The notes under the pieces are model-generated. The model had not been told where the DNA came from. It saw only the letters and a list, made by a program, of their open reading frames with translations, and searched no databases. A program made the position numbers and the translations under genes. This document shows positions 24,180 through 33,175 of a stretch of DNA of 64,000 nt, piece by piece; the stretch's first letter is position 1, and each line of letters opens with the position of its first letter. Source of the DNA: Massilia kyonggiensis (GTDB lineage: Bacteria > Pseudomonadota > Gammaproteobacteria > Burkholderiales > Burkholderiaceae_D); assembly GCF_024756235.1 (NCBI RefSeq), contig NZ_JANUGY010000015.1, positions 1 through 64,000 of the forward strand, given 5' to 3'.

Positions 24180-25619
24180 ATGTTGAATTGGTTGAAAACG
24201 ACGCTGATTCCGTCCGCGTCGGCGTTCGCGCCGACCGGACGGTCCGGCATGACGGCCCGTGTGCGCAGCCTCGTGCTGAATGCGCGCGACGGCAGCATCC
24301 GCACGGCGATCAACGCGGCGCGCCTGCGCAAGGAGGTCGACCAGTCGCTCGACAAGGCGCGCCAGCAGTACACCGCGTCGCGCGAGCTCGCGGCGTCGGC
24401 GCGCGAGGTGACGGCGCTGTCGGCCAGCGTCAAGGCGGGCACGGACGACATCGCGGGGACGGCGGGCCGTAACCTGGCCGTGGCGCGCGCGTCGATGGAC
24501 GAGCTGTCGCACCTGGAAGCGCGCATGCGCGCGATCGAGGAAAAAGTGGACGGCTTCGCCCGCACCGTCGGGCAGCTGGACCACCATGCCCGTTCGATCA
24601 GCGAATTCGGCGGCATCATCCAGCGCATCGCCAACCAGACCAACCTCCTGGCCATCAACGCCGCGATCGAGGCGGCGCGCGCGGGCGAGGCCGGGCGCGG
24701 CTTCGCCGTCGTGGCGGCCGAGGTGCGGCGCCTGTCGCAGCTGGTCAACGAGGAGACGAGCAAGATCGCGGGCGTCAACAGCGAAATGCGCACGCTCGTC
24801 GAGTCGACGACGGGCGCCACCCAGGAGATCCTGGAAGGCGTGAACGTCTCGGCGCGCGAAATCGGGTCGGCGGCGGGCCACTTCAAGACCTTCGTCGCGG
24901 ATTTCGAGCGCATGACGGGCACTGTCAACGAGATGGCGGTGGCGATGCAGTCGCTGGACAGCATCAGCCAGTCGATCGGCCGCCAGGTCACGGACATGGC
25001 GACGAATGCGTCGGAGACGGGCAAGTCGATGGCCGACGCGTCGCGCCGCGTCGACGAAGTGCGCGCGACCACCGAGGAAATGCAGGGCGTGCTGGCCGAG
25101 TTCCGCACGGGCGGCACGACGTTCGACGGCCTCGTCGAAGCGACGACGCAGCTGCGCGACGCCGTCGGCCGCACCCTCGCCGGCCACCTGGCACACGGCG
25201 TGGACATCTTCGACCAGAAGTACCGGCCGATCGAAGGCTCCGACCCGCCGCGGTTCACGACGGGCTACGACCGCACCGTGGAGCGCGACCTGCAGGCGCT
25301 GTTCGATCGCGTCCTGTCCGATCTGCCGGGGTGCACGTACGCGCTGGCCGTGGACAACCGCGGCTATGCGCCGACGCACAACAGCAAGTTCTCGCAGACG
25401 CCGACGGGCCGGCGCGAGCACGATCTCGTCTACTGCCGCAACAAGCGCATCTTCGACGACCCCGTGGGCGCGAAGCTGGCCGCCAACCGCAAACCGTTCC
25501 TGTTCCAGACCTATCTGCGCGATACGGGAGAGGTGATCAACGACCTGTCGATGCCGCTCGAGATCGGCGGGAAGCATTGGGGCGCGGTGCGGGTCGGGTT
25601 CGATTCGACCAAGTTGTAA
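24180..25619 (+). CDS. Soluble chemoreceptor with C-terminal sensory domain
   Basis: This is a 479-residue methyl-accepting chemotaxis protein without a transmembrane pair. Residues 1-330 are coiled-coil signalling domain, with the conserved hairpin tip IIQRIANQTNLLAINAAIEAARAGEAGRGFAVVAAEVRRL near 145-184. The C-terminal 140 residues form a separate sensor-like domain (DQKYRPI...YAPTHNSKFSQ, then FLFQTYLRDTGEVINDLSMPLEI and GAVRVGF) that resembles single-Cache/PAS folds. The sensor therefore follows the signalling part. About 200 bases of AT-rich DNA separate it from the kinase gene, and nothing else is coded there. Confidence 0.87.
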   Translation: MLNWLKTTLIPSASAFAPTGRSGMTARVRSLVLNARDGSIRTAINAARLRKEVDQSLDKARQQYTASRELAASAREVTALSASVKAGTDDIAGTAGRNLAVARASMDELSHLEARMRAIEEKVDGFARTVGQLDHHARSISEFGGIIQRIANQTNLLAINAAIEAARAGEAGRGFAVVAAEVRRLSQLVNEETSKIAGVNSEMRTLVESTTGATQEILEGVNVSAREIGSAAGHFKTFVADFERMTGTVNEMAVAMQSLDSISQSIGRQVTDMATNASETGKSMADASRRVDEVRATTEEMQGVLAEFRTGGTTFDGLVEATTQLRDAVGRTLAGHLAHGVDIFDQKYRPIEGSDPPRFTTGYDRTVERDLQALFDRVLSDLPGCTYALAVDNRGYAPTHNSKFSQTPTGRREHDLVYCRNKRIFDDPVGAKLAANRKPFLFQTYLRDTGEVINDLSMPLEIGGKHWGAVRVGFDSTKL

Positions 25620-25624
25620 CGTCA

Positions 25625-25657
25625 TAAAAAAAGCCGGCACCCTTGTGAGGTGCCGGC
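25625..25657 (-). terminator. Intrinsic terminator downstream of fadL
   Basis: A perfect 9-bp stem GCCGGCACC / GGTGCCGGC with a seven-base loop is followed, on the minus strand, by a run of T residues (25632 down to 25625). It lies 23 bases after the fadL stop. On the plus strand the hairpin also sits just after the chemoreceptor gene but lacks a T run. Confidence 0.85.
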
Positions 25658-25680
25658 CGGTCATCCGCGCACGTCGCGCG

Positions 25681-27093
25681 TCAGAACTTGTGGTTGTACG
25701 CGAGGCCGATCAACTGCATGCGGGTCTTCCACGTCCCGCGCGTCGTCTCGCCGTTGCCGGTGCAGCCGGCCATCACCGGATTGCAGTTGTTGGTGTAGTT
25801 GCCGCTCGCGTCGTTGAAGTGCAGCCAGCTGTAGGCCAGGTCCAGCGACGAGGCCGGGGTCAGCTTCCAGTTCGCGCCGAACGACAGTTGCAGGCGGTCC
25901 GCGTCCGGCAGCGCGGCGTGGCGCAGGGTGTCGCCGCGGACCGGGGCGTCGTCGTGGGCGATGCCGGCGCGCAGCAGCACGGCGTCGTTCAGGGCGTAGT
26001 TCGCGCCCAGCGCCACGCGCACGGTGTTCTTCCACTGCTGGCGGATCACGAGGTCGCCCGCGCCGGCGCCGACGAACTGGATGTTGATGTCCTGCATGCG
26101 CGAGTTGCGCGTCCAGGTCACGTCGGCCATGCCGGCCCATTTCGCGTCGAACTGGTGGAAGGCGTTCAGCGACAGCGTCTCCGGCGTGCTGATGTCCACG
26201 CGCGCGGCCGAATTCACGTGGTGCGAGGCGCCCTGCAGCACCTTGTTGACGACGGCGTCGCTCGTGACGGTCGAGAAGTCCCACACCGCGCCGCCTTTCA
26301 GTTCATGCTTGATCGACGAGCGGTAGGCGATGCCGAAGCGCGTGTCCGGCGTCGGCGAATACAGGTAGCCCAGGTTGAAGCCATAGCCCCAATCCTTGCC
26401 TTCCACGCCCGCGTGCGCGTCGCCCGCGGTCGCCAGCGCGGCCGGGTTGCCGCCCAGGGAAGCGATCTGGCGCACCAGCGCGGCACCGCTGCCGGCGGCC
26501 TGCGCGGCGGCGATCGAGCCCGGCACGTCCACGCCCTGGCGCAGGCTCGCCTTCATGTGTTCGATGTCGATGCCGAAACCGAAGCTGTGCTGCTCGGAGA
26601 GCTTGAACGCCACCGACGGGTTGATGTTGATGGATTCCAGCTTGATGTTGGTGAGCGAGTAGCGGCCCGACCAGTTGTCGTCGTAATCCAGCTTGGTGCC
26701 GTACGGGACGAACACGCCGACGCCGGCCGTCCACTGGCTGTTGATTTTCTGGCTGTAGTACAGCGTCGGGGCGGCGACGACGCTTGGCGCGTAGTCGTCC
26801 TGCGACTTCACGCCGCCGGTGGACGCTTTGGTGAAGCGGGTCGAGCCGGCATCCTCGAACGTCGAATGCGGGACGACGGCGGTGACGCCGCCGACGATCT
26901 GGCGGCCTTCCAGGCGCGACAGGCCGGCCGGGTTGGCGAAGATGGTGGATGCATCGGCGGCTTCGGCGCCGTTGGCTTCCGCCGTGCCCTGCGAGGACAC
27001 GCTCTGGGAGCCGAAGCGGTAGCCGGAAGCGGTCGCGTCGAGCGACGCGCCCAGGGCCAGGGCGACGAGCAGGGTCAGGTGTTTCTGGTTCAT
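25681..27093 (-). CDS. FadL-family outer-membrane transport protein
   Basis: This 470-residue outer-membrane barrel takes up long-chain fatty acids or other hydrophobic compounds. It has a signal peptide (1-26 region) followed by SGYRFGSQSVSSQGTAEANGA and the family signature TIFANPAGLSRL that forms the N-terminal hatch. Later strands include WSGRYSLTNIKLESININPSVAFKL. The C-terminus LIGLAYNHKF ends in Phe. The ATG at 27093 is used rather than a codon three positions upstream because it begins the normal signal peptide. The gene is monocistronic with its own terminator. No fatty-acid genes lie next to it. Confidence 0.9.
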   Translation of the reverse strand: MNQKHLTLLVALALGASLDATASGYRFGSQSVSSQGTAEANGAEAADASTIFANPAGLSRLEGRQIVGGVTAVVPHSTFEDAGSTRFTKASTGGVKSQDDYAPSVVAAPTLYYSQKINSQWTAGVGVFVPYGTKLDYDDNWSGRYSLTNIKLESININPSVAFKLSEQHSFGFGIDIEHMKASLRQGVDVPGSIAAAQAAGSGAALVRQIASLGGNPAALATAGDAHAGVEGKDWGYGFNLGYLYSPTPDTRFGIAYRSSIKHELKGGAVWDFSTVTSDAVVNKVLQGASHHVNSAARVDISTPETLSLNAFHQFDAKWAGMADVTWTRNSRMQDINIQFVGAGAGDLVIRQQWKNTVRVALGANYALNDAVLLRAGIAHDDAPVRGDTLRHAALPDADRLQLSFGANWKLTPASSLDLAYSWLHFNDASGNYTNNCNPVMAGCTGNGETTRGTWKTRMQLIGLAYNHKF

Positions 27094-27214
27094 CGGTCTC
27101 ACTCCAAGTATCGATTCGTAGCCCGCCCCCGGGCCGGAAGGCCGGGGTCGGCGGGAGCCGAAGCATACACTATTTCGTACGACCGTTCTATTTCTGTTGT
27201 GTAATGTACCCGGT

Positions 27215-28420
27215 TCAGGGACGGAGCAGGCGCAGGTCGACCTGCTGCGCCATCGCGCGGTAGCCGGCGTCGTTCGGGTGCAGGTGGTCGCCGCTGTCGT
27301 AGGCGGGATTCAGGCGGGTTGCATCGGCCGGGTCGCGCAGGGCGGCGTCGAAGTCGACGACGGCATCGAACACGCCGGCCGTGCGGATCCACGCGTTCAG
27401 CGCCAGGCGGTCGCGCTCCGCGTCTTCGGACCAGAAGCGCTTCGTGCCGCCGAACGGGAGCAGGGTGCCGGCCCAGATTTTCACGCCGCGCGCGCGGGCC
27501 CGTTCGGCCAGCCTGCGCATGCCCGCCTCGATCTGTTCGACCGTGACCCGGTCGGCGGGCGCGGCCAGCAGGCGCGTGCCCGTGATGTCGTTGACGCCTT
27601 CGTGCACCAGCACCCAGCGCACGCCGGGCTTGTCGAGGGCGTCGCGGTCGAAGCGATTCAGGGCGCTGGGGCCCACGTACGGCTTCGACGCATCGTTCAG
27701 GATGCGGTTGCCCGCGATGCCCTCGTTCGCGATGCCGATCGTGGCCAGTGCCGGCTCGGCCTGCAGGCGGGCGGCCAGCGCGTCCGGCCAGCCCGCCGTC
27801 TCGGCGCTGCCGGCGCCGACGCCGTCCGCGATCGAGTCGCCGACGACGGCCAGCGTGCGGCCCGCGTCCGGCCCCAGGACCTCCACGTCGCTGAGGAAGT
27901 AGAGGTTGTCGTCCGTGGCCGCGGAGGGGAAGTCGGCGGCGCCGGTGGCGTCGCCGGCGGCCTTCAGGTACGTCGGCCGCAGCACGAAGCCGTGGACCGT
28001 CGACACGGCGACCGGCGCGGGCAGGTACAGGCTCACGGCCAGCGGCTGCAGCGCGGCGACGGCGAGATCGACGGGATCCGACAGCGCGCTTGACCCCGCC
28101 GCGATCGTGACCCCGGGCCGGCCGCCGAACAGCAGCGGGCGATCGCTGCCGGCCGCCACGCGCGCAGCGCCCGCGGACAGGCCGACGTGCGCGGCGCCCA
28201 CCGCCAGCGGCTGCGTGCCGTACAGGTTCGAGAGACGGATGCGCACGCGGGTGCCTTGCGTACTCGTGCGCACGACCTGGCGCAGCGTCTGCGCGGGCAG
28301 CGCCGGTCCTGCCGAATCGGGCGCGGACGACCAGCCGGTGCGCCAGCCTTCGTCCGCTGCGGTGGCGGTGGTCGTGAGCAGGGCAGAAAAGAGCAGGGTG
28401 GCGAGCGCGCGTCCGGTCAT
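27215..28420 (-). CDS. Exported SGNH/GDSL-family hydrolase
   Basis: This is a 401-residue secreted esterase or lipase-like enzyme. Its signal peptide (1-21) ends near ATA-ADE. A beta-rich N-terminal region (residues 25-190) precedes the SGNH domain: block I VVGDSIADG with the nucleophile Ser, block II-like GIAGNRIL, block III HEGVNDI, and block V DHLHPNDAGY with the catalytic Asp and His. This two-part layout is typical of the bacterial SGNH group annotated as GDSL-family lipases acting on acetylated sugars. The ATG at 28420 has a GGAGACACC site. It is transcribed alone. Confidence 0.9.
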   Translation of the reverse strand: MTGRALATLLFSALLTTTATAADEGWRTGWSSAPDSAGPALPAQTLRQVVRTSTQGTRVRIRLSNLYGTQPLAVGAAHVGLSAGAARVAAGSDRPLLFGGRPGVTIAAGSSALSDPVDLAVAALQPLAVSLYLPAPVAVSTVHGFVLRPTYLKAAGDATGAADFPSAATDDNLYFLSDVEVLGPDAGRTLAVVGDSIADGVGAGSAETAGWPDALAARLQAEPALATIGIANEGIAGNRILNDASKPYVGPSALNRFDRDALDKPGVRWVLVHEGVNDITGTRLLAAPADRVTVEQIEAGMRRLAERARARGVKIWAGTLLPFGGTKRFWSEDAERDRLALNAWIRTAGVFDAVVDFDAALRDPADATRLNPAYDSGDHLHPNDAGYRAMAQQVDLRLLRP

Positions 28421-28489
28421 GGTGTCTCCAGCAAAGGGTAGGACAGCGATGCTGGCACCGGCCCCTTGCCGGCACAACTGATACTTGTG

Positions 28490-29740
28490 TTAGCAATACG
28501 TCGTCAGGTCGACGATGCGGTAGCTGGCCTGTTCGCGCCCGTCGCCCGTCGTGATGAACGCCCCCGTACCGAGGCGGTACAAGTGCCCGCCGCCGGCCGG
28601 GATCATCACGTGCACGCGCGCGACCACGCATGCGGCGCGGCGCTCGCCCGCGCGCACGATCAGCACCTGGCCTTCTTCGGCCGGCACGTGGCCCGGACGC
28701 CGCAGGTCGACGACGGGGATGGCGGCGTCGCCCCAGCGCATCGTCGTGCCGGGCATGTCGACCAGCGGCAGCACGCGTTCCAGCGCGTCGAGCGGCGTGG
28801 CGGCGAGGCCGTCCGCGTCGAACACGACGTACGCGGCGTCGTTCGCCTTACCGGCGCCGTTCGACGCGGGGGCGGCAGCGTGCGCGGACCGCGACAACCC
28901 CGCCTCCGGCCGGCGCGCGAACAGCGCCGCCACGTCGACCAGCCGGACCTCGGCGCCATCGTCGTCGTAGACCGTCGCGGCCGGAACGAAATCCGCGAGG
29001 TGCAAGGTCGCGCGCACGGGCACGCCAAGCGCGAGGCCGTCGTGTTCGAGCACGGCCAGCAGGCCCGCGTCGACGTCGGCAAGGCCGGGATCGACCGCGG
29101 CCGGCGGCACGATCGCCAGGTGCCGGCCGCGCCACGTGCACCACGCGCCGTCGCCGATCGCGGCGCGTGACGGCATGGGGATCACTGCCGCGAGCGCGCC
29201 GGCCGGCACGCCCAGGCGCACCGTGCCCGCATCGAGCACGGCGTATGTGCGCCTGTCATGGGCGGCCGGTTGCGGCGAGGACTCCGTCACCGTTGCCGCG
29301 CCGCCGTGCCACGCGCAGGCCAGCGCGGCGAGCCGGCCGACGTCCAGCACGTTGAGGACACGTCCCGTCTCGGGCGAGCGCGCGACGCTGTGGAACACCT
29401 CGTCCGCATCGTCGTCGTGATGCAGGCGCGTCACCGCATCCGATGCCACGTCGACCAGGCCGCCGACGGCCGACACGCGCAGCCCCAGCATGCGGCCGCC
29501 GTCGCGCAGGATCAGGATGCGCGTGTGCGGCCCATCCTGCCGTTCGCCCGTGCCGACCCAGCGCGCGAGGTCGACGACGGGCACCAGCACGCCGCCGTGG
29601 TCCACGACGCCGGCCAGCGCGCCGGCGCGGCGTGGCGGGGCGGCCAACGCGTCCCGCTGCGGCAACGCCTGCACGACGGCGTCCGCCGCGATGCCCACGT
29701 CCACGGCGTCGATGCGCACTTCCGCCAAGCGCATGCGCAT
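28490..29740 (-). CDS. Chemotaxis coupling protein with three CheW-like domains
   Basis: This 416-residue protein is built of three successive CheW folds: about residues 4-150 (AEVRIDAVDVGI...GVLVPVVDLARWVG), 165-290 (YAVLDAGTVRLGVPAGALAAVIPMP) and 305-416 (AYVVFDADGLAATPLDALERVLPLVD...IPVVDLRR). CheW couples receptors to the CheA kinase. Here it follows the PAS-chemoreceptor gene by one base and is clearly its partner. No cheA lies in the window. The second and third domains are degenerate, so some of the interfaces may not work. The ATG at 29740 is fixed by the upstream stop. Confidence 0.8.
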   Translation of the reverse strand: MRMRLAEVRIDAVDVGIAADAVVQALPQRDALAAPPRRAGALAGVVDHGGVLVPVVDLARWVGTGERQDGPHTRILILRDGGRMLGLRVSAVGGLVDVASDAVTRLHHDDDADEVFHSVARSPETGRVLNVLDVGRLAALACAWHGGAATVTESSPQPAAHDRRTYAVLDAGTVRLGVPAGALAAVIPMPSRAAIGDGAWCTWRGRHLAIVPPAAVDPGLADVDAGLLAVLEHDGLALGVPVRATLHLADFVPAATVYDDDGAEVRLVDVAALFARRPEAGLSRSAHAAAPASNGAGKANDAAYVVFDADGLAATPLDALERVLPLVDMPGTTMRWGDAAIPVVDLRRPGHVPAEEGQVLIVRAGERRAACVVARVHVMIPAGGGHLYRLGTGAFITTGDGREQASYRIVDLTTYC

Positions 29741-29741
29741 G

Positions 29742-31451
29742 TCAGTGCTCCGTCGCCACGCGTTCCAGCTCGGCCAGCAGCGCGGACGCGTCGCGCGTGG
29801 CGCTGGCCTGCGCGCTCGTCGAGGCGTGGATGCGGGCGATCGATTCGCTCGTCGCCGCGACCGAGCGCACGATGCGGCCGAATGCATCTTCCACGTCGCC
29901 GGCGAGGCGCGTGCCTTCGCCCACGCGGGTTGCCGTCTCGTTGATCAGCTTCGCGATCTCGCGCGCCGCCAGCGCGGACTTTTCGGCCAGCTTGCGCACC
30001 TCGTTGGCGACGACGGAAAAGCCGGTGCCGTGCTCGCCCGCGCGCGCCGCCTCGATCGCCGCGTTGAACGCGAGGAGGTGCGTCTGGCTGGCGATGTCGC
30101 TGATCGTGTCGATGATCTCGTGCACGTCGTCGGACGATTTCTGGATCGCGAGGATCGCGTCCTTCGAGCGTGCCAGCAGGGTGCTGCCTTCGGCCGCCTG
30201 GTCGCGCGTCTGCACGGCGAGACCCGCCGACTGCTGCGAGCCCTCGGCGATGGAGGCGATCGATTGCGACAGGTCGGCCAGCACGCCGGACATCGCCTTG
30301 ATCTTGGCGCCGAGCTGCTCTTCGCGGTGCACCTGCTCCGTCACGTCCATCGCGAACTTGATGACTTTATACGGCTTGCCGTCGGCGTCGAGGATCGGGT
30401 TGTACGTGGCCTGGATCCAGATGTCGGCGCCGTGCTTGCCGCGGCGGCGGAAGCGGCCGGACTGGAACTGGCCGCGTGCCAGGTCGGACCAGAAGTTGCG
30501 GTATTCGGCGCTCTTGATGAGCGTCTCGTCGCAGAACATGCTGTGATGGCGGCCGACCACTTCGTCCTCGAGGTAGCCCATCGTGCGCAGGAAGTTGTCG
30601 TTCGCGGCCAGCACGTTGCCGTGCAGGTCGAACTCGATCACGGCCTGCGAGCGGCCGATGGCGTCCAGCTTGCCGCGGGCCTCGGCGGCGAGCATCTTGC
30701 GCGCCGTGATGTCGGTGGCGAACTTGACGATCTTGATGGGCTTGCCGTCCGCATCGAAGATCGGGTTGTACGCGGCGAGGATCCACACGATGCGGCCGTC
30801 CTTCGTCACGCGCCGGTATTCGCCGGTGTCGGCCTGGCCGCGTCCCAGCCGTTCCCAGAACGCGAGGTACTCGGCCGAGCGCGCGTGCTCCGGCAGGCAG
30901 AACATGCGGTGGTGGCGGCCGCGCACCTCGTCGAGGGTATAGCCCGTCACGGCGAGGAAGTTGGCGTTCGCGTGCAGCACGTTGCCCTGCAAATCGAATT
31001 CGATGACGGCCTGGGTCTGGTCGATCGCGGCCATCTTGCCTTCGAAGTCGATGTTGCGCAGCTTGGCCGCCGTGATGTCGGTGGCGAACTTGACGACCTT
31101 CGCGGGCTTGCCGTCCTCGTCGAGGATCGGGTTGTACGTGGCCTGGATCCACACCGGGCTGCCGTCGCGGGCCACGCGCTTGAACTCGCCCGCGTGGTAT
31201 TCGCCCGCGGCCAGGTGTTTCCAGAAGTCGCGGTAGGCCTGCGAGCGCACGTACTCCGGTTCGCAGAACAGCGCGTGCGGCTGGCCGACGACCTCGTGCA
31301 GTTCGTAGCCGAGGGCGTCGAGGAAGTTCTGGTTGGCGTGCAGGATCCGGCCGTCGAGACCGAATTCGATCACGGCCTGGGCGCGATTGATGGCATCCAG
31401 CGCGGCATGGGCAAGGTCGTTCCGGGAGGTGACCGGGGCAGGGGCGATCAT
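29742..31451 (-). CDS. Cytoplasmic chemoreceptor with three tandem PAS domains
   Basis: This is a receptor of about 570 residues. Three PAS-PAC units repeat almost identically, each with a QAVIEFxLxGxxLxAN start and a closing YNPIxDxDGKPxKVxKFAxDxT. They are followed by a short methyl-accepting signalling domain with HLLAFNAAIEAARAGEHGTGFSVVANEVRKLAEKS. No membrane helix is visible, so the protein is probably soluble; PAS repeats of this kind often bind FAD or heme and sense redox or oxygen. The start is uncertain: the ATG at 31451 has GAGAAG eight bases upstream, while ATGs at 31457, 31478 and 31487 are alternatives. It forms an operon with the triple-CheW gene. Confidence 0.87.
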   Translation of the reverse strand: MIAPAPVTSRNDLAHAALDAINRAQAVIEFGLDGRILHANQNFLDALGYELHEVVGQPHALFCEPEYVRSQAYRDFWKHLAAGEYHAGEFKRVARDGSPVWIQATYNPILDEDGKPAKVVKFATDITAAKLRNIDFEGKMAAIDQTQAVIEFDLQGNVLHANANFLAVTGYTLDEVRGRHHRMFCLPEHARSAEYLAFWERLGRGQADTGEYRRVTKDGRIVWILAAYNPIFDADGKPIKIVKFATDITARKMLAAEARGKLDAIGRSQAVIEFDLHGNVLAANDNFLRTMGYLEDEVVGRHHSMFCDETLIKSAEYRNFWSDLARGQFQSGRFRRRGKHGADIWIQATYNPILDADGKPYKVIKFAMDVTEQVHREEQLGAKIKAMSGVLADLSQSIASIAEGSQQSAGLAVQTRDQAAEGSTLLARSKDAILAIQKSSDDVHEIIDTISDIASQTHLLAFNAAIEAARAGEHGTGFSVVANEVRKLAEKSALAAREIAKLINETATRVGEGTRLAGDVEDAFGRIVRSVAATSESIARIHASTSAQASATRDASALLAELERVATEH

Positions 31452-31671
31452 ATGCATGGCTTCTCGTGGTGGCGTCATGATGTTCATAATATTGCCGCGT
31501 GGCAATCAATTTGCTGATTTAATCATTTTTCGCGTGAGAATGCGAGAGAATTTTGATGAATTCACTTATTTGTTGCGGCGTACTTACGGCACAAGACGAG
31601 GTTTCCATTGACGGGTTGCCATGCTGTCATTAGCATCGGGATGCATTCCATACCCACAACAAGGAGACACC

Positions 31672-33099
31672 ATGCCACGTCCGACCCTGCCATCCCTGCT
31701 CGTGTTAGCGCTAACTACTTTTATCTCCGCCGCACAGGCCGCGAGCGGTCCCGTCGTGACCGTCGATACCGGCAAGGTCCAGGGCGCCGTCGACAAGGGC
31801 GTGGCCAGCTGGAAGGGCATCCCGTTCGCCGCGCCGCCGGTGGGCGACCTGCGCTGGCGCGCGCCGCAGCCGGCCGCCGCCTGGACCGGCGTGCGCGAAG
31901 CGACCGAATACGGCCACGACTGCATGCAGCTGCCGTTCCCCAGCGACGCGGCACCGCTGGGCACGCCGCCGGCCGAGGACTGCCTGTACGTGAACGTGTG
32001 GCGTCCGGCGAAGGCGAAAGCGGCCGCGAAGCTGCCCGTGATCGTGTGGATCTACGGCGGCGGCTTCGTCAACGGCGGGTCGTCGCCGCCGACGTACTCC
32101 GGTGCCGCGCTCGCGAAGCAGGGCGTCGTACTGGTCAGCTTCAACTATCGCCTGGGCCGCTTCGGCTTCTTCGCGCATCCGCAGCTCACGCAGCAGGCGA
32201 ACGGCGAACCTGTCGGTAACTACGCTTTCATGGACCAGATCGCGGCGCTGCAGTGGGTCAAGCGCAACGTGGGCGCGTTCGGCGGCGATGCGTCCAACGT
32301 GACGATCATCGGCGAATCGGCCGGCGGCATGTCGGTCAACGCGCTGCTGACGTCACCGCAGGCGCAGGGCCTGTTCGCGAAGGCGGTCGTGCTGTCCGGC
32401 GGCGACGGCAAGTCGGCCGATCCGGGACTGACAGCGGTCGAGCAGATCGGCGTCAACTTCGCACAAGCCAAGGGCATCGCGGCGGACGACCCGCAGGCGC
32501 TGGATAAACTGCGTGCGTTGCCGGCCGAGCAGGTCGTCGACGGCATGAACCTGGCCAATCGCGCGCCGCAGAATCCCGCCACGTATGCCGGCCCGTTCGC
32601 GGACGGCAAGGTGGCCGTCGAGACGGGCGCCGCGTTCGCGGCCGGCCGCTTTGCCAAAGTGCCCGTGATGATCGGCGCGACGAGTGCCGACATCGGCGGC
32701 AGGACGGGCTTCATGGTCGCGGGCGCACGCAGCCTCGCGGGCCGCCTCGCCGCGCAGGGCGTGCCCGTGTACGCATACCGCTTTTCGTACGTGGCCGACA
32801 GCATCGGCAAGACGGGCGCGCAGCACGCGAGCGACATCCCGTATTTCTTCGACACGGTGGACGTCAAGTACGGCGATGCCGTCACGAAGAAGGACGTGGC
32901 GATGGGGCGCGCGATGAGCGCCTATCTCGTGAACTTCGCGAAGAAGGGCGACCCGAACGGCCGCAAGCTGTCCGCGTGGCCGCGCTATGCTGGGGACAAG
33001 GACGTGATCATGGACTTTGCGGCGGACGGCAAGCCGGTCGCACTGCGCGATCCGTGGGGCGCCGAGATCGACGCGACGACCGTGGCGGCGGGTATGTAG
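31672..33099 (+). CDS. Secreted type-B carboxylesterase
   Basis: This 475-residue alpha/beta hydrolase of the carboxylesterase/pNB-esterase family has a signal peptide (about 1-22) ending AQA-ASG. Family marks are the N-terminal GKVQGAVDKGVASWKGIPFAAPPVG, EDCLYVNVW, the oxyanion loop IYGGGFVNGG and the nucleophile GESAGGMS. The acid and His are expected in the C-terminal half, with the His probably in AQHASDIPYFF. It is shorter than the usual 500-550 residues. An AAGGAGACACC site marks the start. The stop codon TAG is the start of a palindromic repeat. A 12-bp palindrome lies inside its signal-peptide codons. Confidence 0.9.
   Translation: MPRPTLPSLLVLALTTFISAAQAASGPVVTVDTGKVQGAVDKGVASWKGIPFAAPPVGDLRWRAPQPAAAWTGVREATEYGHDCMQLPFPSDAAPLGTPPAEDCLYVNVWRPAKAKAAAKLPVIVWIYGGGFVNGGSSPPTYSGAALAKQGVVLVSFNYRLGRFGFFAHPQLTQQANGEPVGNYAFMDQIAALQWVKRNVGAFGGDASNVTIIGESAGGMSVNALLTSPQAQGLFAKAVVLSGGDGKSADPGLTAVEQIGVNFAQAKGIAADDPQALDKLRALPAEQVVDGMNLANRAPQNPATYAGPFADGKVAVETGAAFAAGRFAKVPVMIGATSADIGGRTGFMVAGARSLAGRLAAQGVPVYAYRFSYVADSIGKTGAQHASDIPYFFDTVDVKYGDAVTKKDVAMGRAMSAYLVNFAKKGDPNGRKLSAWPRYAGDKDVIMDFAADGKPVALRDPWGAEIDATTVAAGM
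31704..31715. promoter_or_regulatory. LacI-type operator-like palindrome inside the esterase gene start
   Basis: GTTAGCGCTAAC is a perfect 12-bp palindrome at codons 11-15 of the esterase. Its core resembles LacI-family operators. It forces the codons TTA and CTA, which are rare in this GC-rich DNA. Its use as an operator is inferred. Confidence 0.4.
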
Positions 33100-33175
33100 G
33101 GTGGGCACCACGTGCCCACGCGTAGCGTCAACTAACCGCAGACGTTACGCGTGGGCGGAGGGCCGCCCACCCTAC
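33096..33175. repeat. REP-like palindromic element between convergent genes
   Basis: This 80-base element has terminal inverted repeats GTAGGGTGGGC / GCCCACCCTAC and an inner palindrome (GTGCCCACGCGTAGCG matched by a similar stretch on the other side). Its left end supplies the TAG stop of the esterase, and its right end shares one base with the stop of the reductase gene. Related copies lie at 48965 and 56452. Confidence 0.8.
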
